This document shows positions 10,464 through 22,000 of a stretch of 64,000 nt of DNA, in pieces. Within the stretch, counting starts at the first letter, position 1. Every line of letters begins with the position of its first letter. The translations under genes and the position numbers were made by a program. Source of the stretch: Elymus sibiricus (taxonomy: Eukaryota; Streptophyta; Magnoliopsida; Poales; Poaceae); NCBI GenBank assembly GCA_039707655.1, contig CM077676.1, positions 454,264,379-454,328,378 of the forward strand, written 5' to 3'. The notes beneath the pieces are model-generated. The model was given only the letters and a program-made list of their open reading frames with translations, did no database searches and was not told where the DNA came from.

Positions 10464-11339
10464 CGACTCTTGTTCTGTCATTCCGTCGAGCATGTTGAGG
10501 GCAGCTCAGGCGCCGCCGGTGACCGTGCTCATCCACGCCCGAACGAGCTGCGGCGAGTCACATACGTCAACAGCCGGCATCTGCATCGGTGGAAAGCTGT
10601 CCGGAATGGCCCAGTCGGCCGTTAAATCCTCCTCCTCTGTCCCAACGGGGTCGGACGGCGTAATCCGCGTCGGCGCACGGATGGATGGGGTGCGGGGGTC
10701 CGGGCGCGCCGGGGGAGACAGCTGGTCGACCATGTCTGAACCTCCCTGCGACGTCGCCGCCTCCCTCTCTCGCTGTCGGCGTCGTCGTAACTTCCGGCGA
10801 CGTTCTCCGTCTTGCAAGACGGAGCCGAAGAAGGGACGCCGATGGACGAGGCGGACTGCGTCTCCGTCGCAGCGGTCGGGGACGGGCTGGACGACATCTC
10901 CAGCGGTGGATCGGGACCGGTGGTGAGGATGGGGAGCAAGGGTGGACGACGGCGATGGCTCAGACGCGGGAAAGGTTGGAGGGCGGCGGGAGGAGGAGGA
11001 AGGGTTTGGTGGATTTGGTGCAATTTGAGGTGGGGTCGGGCTGTCGGGTCCAACGTGACGGGCGCGCCCGGGCACCCCATATCCGCCCCATATTTGGGTT
11101 GGATATGAGGGGTGCCGGTCAATCCAGGCGTTTGAGGCCCGTTTAAGGAGCCCGTCCGGGTCAAAATTTTGTGAGCGGTCAGTGACCGGGCAGCCCGCCC
11201 GGGCGTATGAGGCGGGTTTGAGGCGCCCGACTGTAGATGCTTTGAGGCTCGCTGCGTCGTGTTGTGATTGTTTCGCACGGAGTCGACCAAGCGAGCGATC
11301 CAACTGGGCCGACTCTTTTTGCCATTTAGTTAGGTTTCT

Positions 11340-12640
11340 GTTTTCTTGGTTTTAAGAATTTTCCAGAAGGTTTTTGTTTTCAAGGAACTTATTTGGTTTT
11401 TTCCTTTTTATTGTTTTTTCACAGTTTTCTTCAGATTTTTTTATTTTTAGAAAATGTTCGGAGTTTCAAAAAATGTTCAGAGATTTTCAAAAAAATTCAA
11501 GTTTTCAAATATTTTCTTGGAATTTTAAAAATATTTCTATTTTTATAACTTGCTCACAAAATTCAAAGGTTTTCCGCATTTAAAAAAATGGTTTTTCATA
11601 AATGTTTCTGTTTTAAGTTTTTGTTATAAATTAAAAAACAATTCTTGTTTTCAAAATTTGTGCAGGAGTTTTTAAATAATATTCCCCTTTCCTAATTTGT
11701 TCACAAATTAAAGAAATGCTTGTGTTTTTGAAAATTGTTCAGGAATTTCAAAAATGTTCTTGCTTTTTCAATTGTGTTCACATATTCAAAATTTGTTTGT
11801 GTTTTCAAAACATGTTAAGGAAATTAAAAAAACATTAGTGTTTTTTTAAAATAGAGATAAGAAGAAAAATGGCGCTACAGTGAACTGGACTGGTACAGTA
11901 ACGTCGCTGGTTCCTATTCCACGACTTAAGCGCCGGCTATAGTGTAATTCACTAACCAGTGCACACCCCTCCAACTGAGCAGGACAACCCATTTAGGAAA
12001 ATAAGCTGTAGTGCGTTTTTCTGCCGCTTTTCTCGACCGGTTTTTTGTGCGTTTGTTTCTATATATTTTTTGGGCCGGGTTTTGTTCATTTTCTTTCTTA
12101 TATTTTTTATTTTCTTTATTTTTATTGTTTATTAATTTTTTTTTCAAATTCGTGAACCTTTTCATATGCATGAAGTTTTTATCGTGAACTTTTTTTAAAA
12201 TTAGTAAACTTTTTTCAAATTTCACAAAAAAATTTGGCAAGTTTGTAAACTTTTTTTTCAAATTCATATATTTATTTTAAATTTTGATTAACTTTTTTTA
12301 AAATTGATGATCTTTTTTGCAAATCCGGTGAGTGTTGAACTTTTATTATGTTCATGATTTTTTTAAAATTTTAAGATTTTTTAATATTCGTGAAGTTTTA
12401 TGCAAATCTCTGAACTTTTTCAGATCGGTCAATTTTTTCAAATGAATGGATATAATCAAATCCATGATTGTTTTTCAAATTTATGATCATTTTTTTTTTG
12501 AAAATCCACGTTTTTTTTCGAATCCTTGAACTTTTTCATATTCGTGAACTTTTTTTGCTAAACTATGATTTTTTTTCTTCAAATTTTGTGTATTTTTTAT
12601 GAATTTTTCAGACTATCTTTTTTACAAAAGTCAATGGTCA
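11340..12640. repeat. T-rich degenerate repeat tract
   Basis: About 1.3 kb built from variants of a roughly 20-nt phrase such as TTTTTCAAATTCGTGAAC, interrupted by a GC-richer insert at about 11870-12060. The phase drifts, so no clean period can be given. Small frames inside are low-complexity (F/K/N/I-rich) and are not genes. Confidence 0.6.
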
Positions 12641-12718
12641 TTGGTTGACTGGTCGATGCTTGACTGGTCAACTGTTGACTTGACCGGTCAAAGGTTGACA
12701 TGTTAACCATTGACCAGG
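12640..12718. repeat. Cluster of TTGAC/GTCAA motifs
   Basis: About eight TTGAC or GTCAA units lie within 80 bp (e.g. TTGACTGGTC twice, then TTGACTTGACCGGTCAAAGG). The block looks like decayed short tandem copies. The motif is the core of the WRKY-binding W-box, but no adjacent gene gives this a regulatory context. Confidence 0.5.
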
Positions 12719-12747
12719 CGACATGAGCGAAGGGAGACCATCGACCC

Positions 12748-13503
12748 TTAGAGGAGAACTCCAACATGCGACGCCGAACGGACACGGATTTTGTCTGTTT
12801 GGTTGCCGTCCGCACATCAGACATGGAGCGGACACGCGCAACCGGTCGATGTACCCAACGCGTAAGAAATGGGGCAGGCACGCGAGGTGTGGGATGTTCC
12901 TCCGCAAGCTGTTTGGGCGGCCGCGCAGGTCGTCGGCGGCGCCATTGGTATCGGCATTGGAGGCGTGCGGGGACGAGATGCTCCTCTGCAAGCTCCTCCG
13001 CCAGGGTGCGCTGGGGCACCTCGGCCTGGACTCCGACGGCAAAGCTCACGAGGCTCATCGCCGGCTAGTTCCAGAGTGTTGCTGCAGCTCGTACAGGTCG
13101 ACACGCGCAGGCCTGCCGCGGCTCCTCCGCGAGCTTCTCCGCCAGGGCAAGGAACGGTGAGACTCGGGAGGCACAGGGAACGGCGGCTCCGCGGTCGCGG
13201 CGGCGGCCTGCGCCGGTGACGCATGCGGCAACGGGGATCAAGGCAGGGACCCAGCTCGTGCGGTCAGTCACTGTTTTGTGAGACCAGGGCGGACACGGGC
13301 GGACACAGCGGGCGATGAGAAAGTCCGTTTCTGTCCGTTCGAGACTCATTTCTGGCCCAAATTTGGTCCAGGTTTTGGTCGGGACGCACAATGAACGAAC
13401 ACGAGGCGGACAACTTGTCCGTTTGGGTACTGCCGTTGGGCCAAGTTTTGTGTCCGGATGACCCGAACGGACGAAATAGGGTCGTGTGTTAGAGTTGGCC
13501 TTA
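12748..13503. mobile_element. Harbinger-like non-autonomous element, 750 bp, TTA target duplications
   Basis: TTA at 12748-12750 and 13501-13503 flank a unit (12751-13500) whose left end, gaggagaactccaacatgcg, matches the reverse complement of its right end, ggccaactctaacacacgac, with a few mismatches. A 3-bp TTA duplication is characteristic of PIF/Harbinger. The interior is GC-rich with repeated GGACAC/GTCCG words. The overlapping frames on both strands (about 12597-13664) show no domain and are not called. The right arm is related to the relic ending at 4017. Confidence 0.68.
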
Positions 13504-14287
13504 GTATGGGGAGTGTGTTGTTTTTTATTCAAAAGAACCAGAAAAAAGTTCCGAGCGAGGGCGGATCCTATTTGCCGCCAGCGGGCGGCAAACAGCAGTG
13601 GCCACGCCCGTAGCGCCCGCGGGTGGGCCGGCCCATTTTGCGGTAGCGCGTGCTGCCCGTTCACTGCTTTGTTTTCCGTTCGTTTCTTCTGTTACCTTTT
13701 TGTTTTGTTTTATCTTTTCGGTTTCTTCTTTATGGTTCTTTCAGGTTTTTTCTTTCTTTTCTTTTTCCCTTTTCCCTTTTCTTCCATTAATACATTAAGG
13801 AAATGTTTTTTGTATTTTTTCATAAATAATACTTTAATACGACGAACAATCTGTGTTTCTTCTGTTTATTTTTACTTTTTTTTTTGTATTATACAAGAGT
13901 TTATCGTGTATTATGAAAATGTTCATCGTATTTAAGAAAATGTTCACCGTATATTAAAAAAATGTCCATTATGTACTTAAAAAATGTTCAGCGTATATGA
14001 AAAAAAATGTTTCAATGTGTATTTTCAAATTGTTCAGCGTATATCACAGTGATGTTCATTGTGTATTTTCAAATTGTTCAACGTATATCACAGTAATGTT
14101 CATTGTGTATTTTCAAATTGTTTAGCGTATATCACAAAAATGTTAAATGTGTATTTAAGAAATGTTCAACGTATATTACAAAAAATTTCAATGTATATTA
14201 AAAAATGTTCAATGGTCAATTTTTTTCATTTTTTTGGATCCGTCACTATATATAGTTCTTAAGAGTTCACACAGCTTACTACTCACT
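13504..14287. repeat. GC island then T-rich tract with 44-bp tandem repeat
   Basis: A GC-rich island (about 13550-13650, with GGGCCGGCCC) precedes T-rich DNA. At 14013-14147 there are three copies of a 44-bp unit: TGTGTATTTTCAAATTGTT starts at 14016, 14060 and 14104. More diverged relatives of the unit (ATGTTCAGCGTATA) extend both ways. No coding content is supported. Confidence 0.62.
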
Positions 14288-14362
14288 ATCGCGCAGCAGC
14301 TCAAGTGGTAAGGAACGCTAGCTCTCTATCGTAGGGTAGCTGTTCGATTCCTCGATACAGAG
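14288..14362 (+). other. tRNA-like pol III sequence (SINE-type or tRNA relic)
   Basis: The stretch has an A-box-like AGCTCAAGTGG (about 14298-14308) and a B-box-like GTTCGATTCC (about 14342-14351), spaced as in a tRNA gene, and ends near a T run. The D-arm half-folds (GCTC...GAAC), but the T-arm and acceptor stems do not pair, so it is not a functional tRNA. It may be a tRNA-derived SINE head or the tRNA-like part of a larger element; no poly(A) or TSD was found to decide. Confidence 0.4.
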
Positions 14363-14735
14363 TAATTTTTTTGGAATTTTTAGTACTAGCTTGCCCATAC
14401 GCCAGGGAACGGGCCGGCTCATTTAAATAGCGCCCTGCGCGAAAGCTCTTCTTTTCAACGCCCGCGAGCGTCACCTAGGGACTCTCGCGAGCAAGCGCAC
14501 AATAGCGAGGCGAAGCTATCAGCGTGAGCACTAAGCAAGGCCGGCCCAAATCAATCATGCGTGAACACCGGAGCGCTAACTAGCGCATAACGTGCCAGTT
14601 AGGAGATCTCCGGTCCAACAGGCGGCTGTAGGCCTCGGTTAGAGCGCGATGTTGCTAGCCACTAAGTACTCGTTGATTTCGTGTTAGACTACTAGGGCGC
14701 GACCTACTTGAACAAAACGACCCGGGTTTCCACAT
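14363..14735. other. GC-rich island, no gene
   Basis: About 370 bp rich in GCGC, GGGCCGGC and TAGCGC words, sharply bounded by T-rich DNA on both sides. Similar wording recurs in the islands at 16040-16230 and 17110-17314, suggesting related element fragments. No frame is supported. Confidence 0.5.
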
Positions 14736-15485
14736 GCTTTCCGGGTTTTTTTTTGTTTTTGTTTTTTCTTTTGTTTTTCCGGTATTTATTCGTTTCTTTC
14801 TCCGTTTTATTGGTTTCTTTTCTATATTTTTTCTTTTTTCTTTATTTTCTTTGTTTCATTCTCGGTTTTCAATAGTTTTTTCTTTTCTTTCCTTTTTCTT
14901 GATTTTTTCTTCGGTTTTGTTTCTTTCTTTCTTGTTTTTCATCTGTTTTCCCTCCGGTTTTCACTGTTTTTCTATATATTTTTGTATATATCTAATACAT
15001 TTTTCTAATACATATTTAACATTTTCCAAATAATTTCAACATTTTTTAAATACATGATCAACATTTTTTCTATACACACTTAACATTTTTTAAGTGCTTG
15101 ATTATCATTTTTCAAAAACTTGTTCAAATTTTACTCAAATGCACATTAGCATTTTTATGTACATGATAGAAAAATTCATAATTTTTCTAATACATGATCA
15201 ACATTTTTCTATCAGCATTTAACATTTTTAAATGCTTGATCAACATATTTTGAAATACTTGTTCAACATTTTTCAAATGCTTGATTAACATTTTTTATAT
15301 ACATGATCAAGTTTTTGTATCGTTTTTTTAATAAATGGTCAACATTTTTTATATACACATTTAACATTTTTTAAATGCTAGAATAACATTTTTGAAATAC
15401 TTGTTCCACATATATTCAAATGCTTGATTAAATTTTTTAATATACATGATTAAAAAAATCAACATTTTTGTAATATATGGTCAAC

Positions 15486-15572
<87 letters not shown>

Positions 15573-16030
15573 GCACACACACAGACATATTTAACATTTT
15601 TAAATGCTTGATTTAAAATTTTCAAATACTTCATCAACATTTTTTCGAATGCTTGATTAACATTTTTCAAAGACAAGTTTAACATTTTTTGAGTGACATG
15701 ATCAAAAAAAATTCTATACACATTTAACATTTTTGAAATACAAGTTTAAGATGTTTTGGATACATGGTCAACATATTTTCTATACACCTTTAACATGTTT
15801 CAAATACAAGTTTAACATTTTTCAAACACTTGTTCAACATTGTTTTCAAATGCTTGGATTAACATCTTATAAATACATGGTCTACATTTTTTCTATACAC
15901 ATTAAACAGTTTTTAAAATGTTTGATTAACATTTTTTGAAATGTTTTATGTAAACTATTTTTTGTAATATAGAATATGTGGAAATATAAATAAAGTAAAA
16001 GACAACAAAAAACAAAAACACAAAACGTAA
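14736..16030. repeat. T-rich degenerate tandem array
   Basis: The array consists of repeated variants of ATACATGATCAACATTTTT and AAATGCTTGATTAACATTTTT with a loose period near 40 bp, running both before and after the TA microsatellite. The phenylalanine-rich frame at 14734-15033 reflects composition only. Confidence 0.6.
15488..15567. repeat. (TA)n microsatellite, 80 bp
   Basis: An uninterrupted TA dinucleotide run, followed by a short CACACA stretch. The Y/I-rich frame across it is an artefact. Confidence 0.95.
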
Positions 16031-17314
16031 AAACCCCAGAGAATATGGCCTGTGGCCAATGGCGCGATGGGCCGGCCGAATATGGAGCTCGCCTTCAGCG
16101 ATACTTGCTCGGGTCTCGCTGAAGGCGAGACATATCAGCGCGGCAGATCTTATTCCGCACACAGGTCGCTGGTTAGCGACCTGGCGTGTACCCTCGTGCC
16201 CTCGTACGTAGGCATCCTGGGCTGGCCCAACTAGTCTTTTCCGGTTTTGGGAAGGTTCTAAAACCTTCTGAGACCTTTTTTCCTTTTCGGTTTTTGTTCC
16301 TTTTTATTTTCGTTATTTCCTTTCATTTTCATTTTCTTTATTTCTTTACTTTTTTAATATTCGTTCTTCTTATCTTTTTTTTCATGATAGTTTTTTCTTT
16401 TCCTTTAATTTTCATTTTTTTCTACTTCTATTTTTTTATTTTGTTTCTCATTTTGCAAACATGTTTCAAATTGATGAAATTTTTATTTAAATCACGAACA
16501 TTTTTTTGAACAATTTTTATGAAATTGTGAAAAAAAATTCAAATTCGTGAACAATTTTGTAACATGTTTTTTCAAATTGTATCCATTTCTCTAATTCTTG
16601 AATTTTTTTTCTAATCGTGATTTTTTTTAGAATTCACGAACGTATTTTTAATTGTGAACATTTCTTTTTCAAATTGTGAACATTTTTTTGGATTGGTGTA
16701 CATTTTTGAATCAACAAACATTTTTTGAACATTGGAAACATTTTTTGAAAGTCGTGCATTTTTATTTTGATCAACATTTTTTGAAATGCATGAACTTTTT
16801 TCGTAATTAATGAACATTTTTTGAATCGATGAACTTTTGTTCTAGTAATTCACAATCATTTTTTTATTTCTATGAACATTTAAAAAAAATTCTTGAACAT
16901 ATTTAGAATTTACGAAGATTTTTTTAACTCACAAATATTTTTAAATACGTGAACTTTTTTTTTCAAAATCACGAACATTTTGTGGTTTCTTGGACATTGT
17001 TTCAAAATTCAATTTGTTTTTGAAATTTGGAACTTTTTTGAAATGCCGTATTATTTTTGAGAATAAAAAAAACAGAAAAACAAAAACAAAAAAAAGGAAA
17101 TGAAAAAACAGGGCGCCGCCCGCCCCGAGCATGGGCCAGCCCAAGTGGGGGTGCTGGGGAAGGAAGGTGTGCGCTGGCTTGATGGCTAGCGCATAGCGCG
17201 CCAAATAGGAGCCCTCTATCAGCGCCCGATAGCGCGGGTCTCCAACTCGGGCGCGTGGTGCGCTGGACTATGGGGCTTGTGGGCCAAGTTGGCTACGCTC
17301 AGGATGGGCGGGTG
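16031..17314. repeat. GC islands flanking a T-rich tract, up to the X insertion
   Basis: GC island 16040-16230 contains an inverted motif (CTCGCCTTCAGCGA...TCGCTGAAGGCGAG). It is followed by about 850 bp of T-rich repeat with GTGAACATTTTT words, then a second GC island at 17110-17314. No gene is supported. The X retrotransposon array interrupts the second island at GGGTG (17310-17314). Confidence 0.55.
17310..17314. other. Left target-site duplication of X (GGGTG)
   Basis: Matches 51351-51355 exactly. The joined flanks give continuous GC-rich host sequence. Confidence 0.85.
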
Positions 17315-19058
17315 TGTTGGGGAACGGAGCATGAATTTTAAAAATTTCCTACGCTCACGCAAGATCTATTCATGGAGATGCATCGCTATGAGAGGGGAGA
17401 GTGTGTCTACGTACCCTCGTAGACCGTTTAGCGGAAGCGTCTCACAACGCGGTTGATGTAGTCGAACAATCCTTCGAGCTCCACCGATCGAGTACCGAAC
17501 GTACGGCACCTCCGAGTTCTACACACGTGCAGCTCGATGACGTTCCTCGCCTTCTTGATCCAGCAAGACGTCGAGGTAGTAGATGAGTTCCGTCAGCACG
17601 ACGGCGTGGCGACGGTGACGGTGAAGTGATTCCGGCAGGGCTTCGCCTAAGCTCTCCGAAAATATGACCGAGGTGGAAAACGGAGATCGGGGCACCGCAC
17701 ACGGCTATGGGACAATTGTCTCTCCAAGGGGTGCCCCTCCTCCGTATATAAAGGAGGGAGGGAGGAGGCCGGCCCCCTAGGGGTGCGCCAAGTGTGGGGA
17801 GTCCTACTAGGACTCCTTAGTCCTAGTAGGATTCCACCTCCCATACGAAGTAGGAAAGGGGGAAGGGAGAGGGAAAGGAAAGAGGGGGCTGCGCCCCCTC
17901 CCCTAGTCCAATTCGGTTTGGGCAAGGGGGGGGGGGGGGGGCGCCTCCTCACGTGGCCTGCCTCTCCTTTTCCCGTATGGCCCAATAAGGCCCATTACTT
18001 CTCCCGGTGAATTCCCGTAACTCCCGGGTACTCCGAAAAATACCCGAATCACTCGGAACCTTTCCGACGTCCGAATATAGCCTTCCAATATATGAATCTT
18101 TACCTCTCGACCATTTCGAGACTCCTCGTCATGTCCGTGATCTCATCCGGGACTCCGAACAAACTTCGGTCACCAATCACATAACTCATATAATACTATA
18201 TCGTCATCGAACCTTAAGTGTGCGGACCCTACGGATTCGGGAATGATGTAGACATGACCGAGACGACTCTCCGGTCAATAACCAACAGCGGAACCTGGAT
18301 GCTCATATTGGTTCCTACATATTCCACGAAGATCTTTATCGGTGAACCTCATATGTCAACATACGTTGTTCCCTTTGTCCGGCGGTATGTTACTTGCCCG
18401 AGATTCGATCATCGGTATCCAATACCTAGTTCAATCTCGTTACCGGCAAGTCTCTTTACTCGTTTCGTAATACATCATCTTGCAACTAACACTTTAGTCA
18501 CGGTGCTTGCAAGGCTTCTGTGATGCTGTATTACCGAGAGGGCCCAGAGATACCTTCTCCGATAGTTGGAGTGACAAATCCCAATCTCGATCCATGCCAA
18601 CTCAACAAACACTTTTGGAGATACCTGTAGTGCACCTTTATAATCACCCAGTTACGTTGTGACGTTTGATGCACCCTAAGTATTCCTACGGTATCCGGGA
18701 GTTGCATGATCTCATGGTCAGAGGAACGTGTATTTGACATAGTGAAAGCAATAGCAATAAACTGAACGATCATATGCTATGCTAACGGTTGGGTCATGTC
18801 CATCACATCATTCTCCTAATGATGTGATCCCGTTATCAAATGACAACTCATGTCCATGGTCAAGAAACCTTAACCATCTTTGATCAACGAGCTAGTCAAG
18901 TAGAGGCTTACTAGGGACTCAGTATTTGTTCATTATCCACACATGTATTTAGTTTCCAGTCAATACAATTCTAGCATGAATAATAAACCATTATCATGAA
19001 CGGGGAAATATGATAATAAACACTTTATTATTATTGCCTCTAGGGCATATTTCCAACA
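17315..19058 (-). repeat. X LTR 1 (outer, 3' LTR in coding sense)
   Basis: This LTR is 1744 bp. On the minus strand it runs TGTTGGAAATATGCC...CGTTCCCCAACA. It has a TATA-type box TTTATATAC (17752-17744) and, about 50 bp upstream of it, a hairpin with a perfect 13-bp stem (17802-17814 with 17819-17831). A G run of 16 (17926-17941) replaces the shorter G7-CGCGCG of the other X LTRs, accounting for most of the extra length. Confidence 0.92.
18802..18828. other. Conserved LTR hairpin (11-bp stem, 5-nt loop)
   Basis: ATCACATCATT, loop CTCCT, then AATGATGTGAT. The same hairpin occurs in all X LTRs, both Y LTRs and W (61753-61779), about 230 bp from the LTR start, but was not seen in Z. Confidence 0.8.
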
Positions 19059-22000
19059 GTCTTCCACTTGCACTAGAGTCAATAATCTAGATTACATCTC
19101 CATGTAATTAACACTTAATCAGTTCTAAAGCTGATCATGTTTTGCTTGTGAGCGAGGTTTTAGTCAACGGGTCTGCAATATTCAGATCCGTGTGTTCTTT
19201 GCAAATCTCTATGTCTTATGTAGATGTTGCTACCACACTCTGTTTGGAGCTACTCCAAAAATGATTGCCCCACTTTTCATATCCGGTCTGAGACTCATAG
19301 TCTTCCGGATCGGTGTTTAAATCTTGCATCGACGTAACCCTTTAGGACGAACTCTTTATCACCTCTATTCCTGAGAAATTCTTCCTTAGTCATCTTAAGG
19401 ATATTTTGACCGCTGTCTAGTGATCTACTCCTAGATCACTCTTTGCCAGTTTCATGGCAAAACTCACAGCATAGCATACTTTATAGAACCTATGGACGAA
19501 GCATAGGGGATGATCTTCATCCTTTCTATTTCTTCTGCCGTGGTCGAGATTTTGAGTCTTACTCAACTTCACACCTTGCACCACAGTCTAGAACTCCTTC
19601 TTTGATTGATCCATTTTGAACTTTCTTCAAAAATAATCTTGTCAAGGTATGTGTTTTTGTGAAAGTTCTATGAAGCGTCTCAATCTATCTTTATAGATTT
19701 TGATGCTTTAACATGTAAACAACCTTTACCTAGATCTTCAAGTCTTACTCCACTTCACACCAGGCAAAAAATGATTTCTTTGACTTGATCCATTTTGAAC
19801 TTTTCAAAATCTTATCAAGATGTGTGAACAAACTTTATCAGGTATCTTGATCTATCTCTATAGATCTTGATGCCCAATCTGTGGATAACTTAAAAACAGG
19901 TTTTATTGAAAAACTCCTTTCAATTAATTCTTTATGCTTTTCAGAAATTCTACATCATTTCCAATCAACAATATGTCATCCACATATACTATTAGAAATG
20001 CTATAGAGCTCCCACTCACTTTCTTGTAAATACAAGTTTCTCCATAAACTTTGTATAAACCTAAACGCTTTGATCAACTCATCAAAGCGAGTATTCCAGC
20101 TCCGAGATGCTTGCACCAGTCCATAGATGGATCGATGGAGCTTGCATACTTTGTTAGCTCCTTTAGGATCGACAAAAACCTTCCGGCTGTATCATATACA
20201 ATTCTTCCTTAAGGAATCCATTAAGGAATGCCGTTTTGACGTCCATTTGCCAGATTTCATAATCATAAAATGCGGCAATTGCTAACATAATTCTGACAGA
20301 CTTTAGCATCGCTACGGGTGAGATAGTCTCATCGTAGTCAACTCCTTGAACTTGGTGATAACCTTTAGCAACAAGTCGAGCTTTATAGACGGTGACATTA
20401 CCATCAGCGTCCGTCTTTTAAAGATCCATTTATTTTCAATAGCTCGCCGTTCATTGGGCAAGTCTACCAAAGTCCACACTTTGTTCTCATACATGGATCC
20501 AATCTCGGATTTCATGGCCTCAAGCCATTTCTCGGAATCCGGGCTTGCCATCGCTTCTTCATAGTTCGAAGGTTCACCATTGTCTAGCAACATGACCTCC
20601 AAGACTGGATTTCCGTACCACTCTGGTGCGGAACGTGTCCTGGTTGACCTTCGAAGTTCTGTAGTAACTTGATCCGAAGCCTCATGATCATCATCATCAA
20701 CTTCTACTCTGGTCTGTGCTGGTGTCACAGAAATTTCTTCCTGTGGCGTGCTACTATCCAGAGGAGGTACAATTACCACATCAAGTTCTACTTTCCTCCC
20801 ACTCACTTCTTTCGAGAGAAACTCCTTCTCTAGAAAGGATCCATTCTTAGCAACGAAAACCTTGCCTTCGGATCTGTGGTAGAAGGTGTACCCAACGATC
20901 TCTTTTGGGTATCCTATGAAGACGCACTTATCCGCTTTGGGTTTGACCTTATCAGGCTGAAGCCTTTTGACATAAGCATCGCAGCCCCAAACTTTCAGAA
21001 ACGACAGCTTAGGTTTCTTACCAAACCACAGTTCATACGGTGTCGTCTCAACGGATTTAGACGGTGCCCTTTTTAAAGTGAATGTAGCTGTCTCTAATGC
21101 ATATCCCCAAAATGATAGTGGCAAATCAGTAAGAGACATCATAGAACGCACCATATCCAATAGTACGGTTACGATGTTCGGACATACCATTACGCTGTGG
21201 TGTTCCAGGTGGCATCAACTGTGAAACAATTCCACATCGTCTTAAGTGAGTGCCAAACTCGTAACTCAAATATTCTCCTTCACGATCAGATCGTAAGAAC
21301 TTTATTTTCTTGTTACGATGATTCTCTACTTCACTCTGAAATTCTTTGAACTTTTCAAATGTTTCAAACTTATGCTTCATCAAGTAGACATAACCATATC
21401 TACTCAAATCATCAGTGAACGTGAGAACATAACGATATCTACCACGCGCCTCAACACTCATCGGACCGCATACATCGGTATGTATTATTTCCAATAAGTT
21501 GGTTGCTCGCTCCATTGTTCCGGAGAACGGAGTTTTAGTCATCTTGCCAATAAGGCACGGTTCACATGTCTCAAATGATTCATAATCAAGAGATTCCAAA
21601 AACCCATCTGCATGGAGTTTCTTCATGTGTTTAACACTGATATGACCTAAGCGGCAGTGTCACAAATATGTGGTACTATCATTATCTTTTTGGCATTCGT
21701 GTTATGAACATATGTATTACTACGATCAAGATTCAATAAACCTTTCATTTTAAGTGCATGATCATCAATTATATTATCCAAATAAATAGAATAACAATTA
21801 TTCTATGAAATTGAATAACCGTCTTGCAATAAACACTATCAGATATAATGTTCATGCATAACGCAAGCACCAAATAACAATTATTTAGGTTCATCACTAA
21901 TCCTGAAGGTAGAGAGAGCGTGGCGATGGTGATCACATCAACCTTGGAGACACTTCCAATGCACATCGTCACCTCGTTCTTAGCTAGCCCTCATTTATTC

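Larger units (their letters stand above)
9038..10733 (-). pseudogene. Three-exon SANT-like / NAM-associated C-terminal domain protein, disabled
   Basis: Three minus-strand exons join in phase: 10733-10464, 10382-9942 and 9856-9038. The introns (10463-10383 and 9941-9857) start GTACGT and GTAAGT and end AG. The model has about 509 codons from an ATG at 10733; that start is uncertain because the frame stays open upstream to 11303. Residues about 141-200 read as a SANT/trihelix-like DNA-binding domain (GPAFSRFEDILLVKAWL...). Exon 3 has the KPKWN and MGNKWEKAKA motifs and a long charged coiled coil (about 350-465) typical of the NAM-associated C-terminal domain. That family is found in grass PIF/Harbinger-type second proteins and their relatives. 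Two in-frame TGA codons break it: one at 10508-10506 in exon 1, and one at 10130-10128 in the DNA-binding domain, where the family has tryptophan. No transposase lies nearby. The GC-rich leader to about 11241 (ending at a TGTAGATGCT-type terminus) and the AT-richer tail from about 8810 suggest the gene sits in a transposon, but no paired termini were found. Confidence 0.75.

Noticed and set aside
10685..11146. Plus-strand frames opposite the 5' part of the SANT gene
   Set aside because: GC-rich antisense shadow without domain.
14288..14362. A functional tRNA gene
   Set aside because: T-arm and acceptor stem do not pair; kept only as a tRNA-like sequence.
14734..15033. Phenylalanine-rich frame resembling a membrane protein
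   Set aside because: Pure T-rich low-complexity DNA.
15437..15730. Frame with a long Tyr-Ile run
   Set aside because: Translation of the TA microsatellite.
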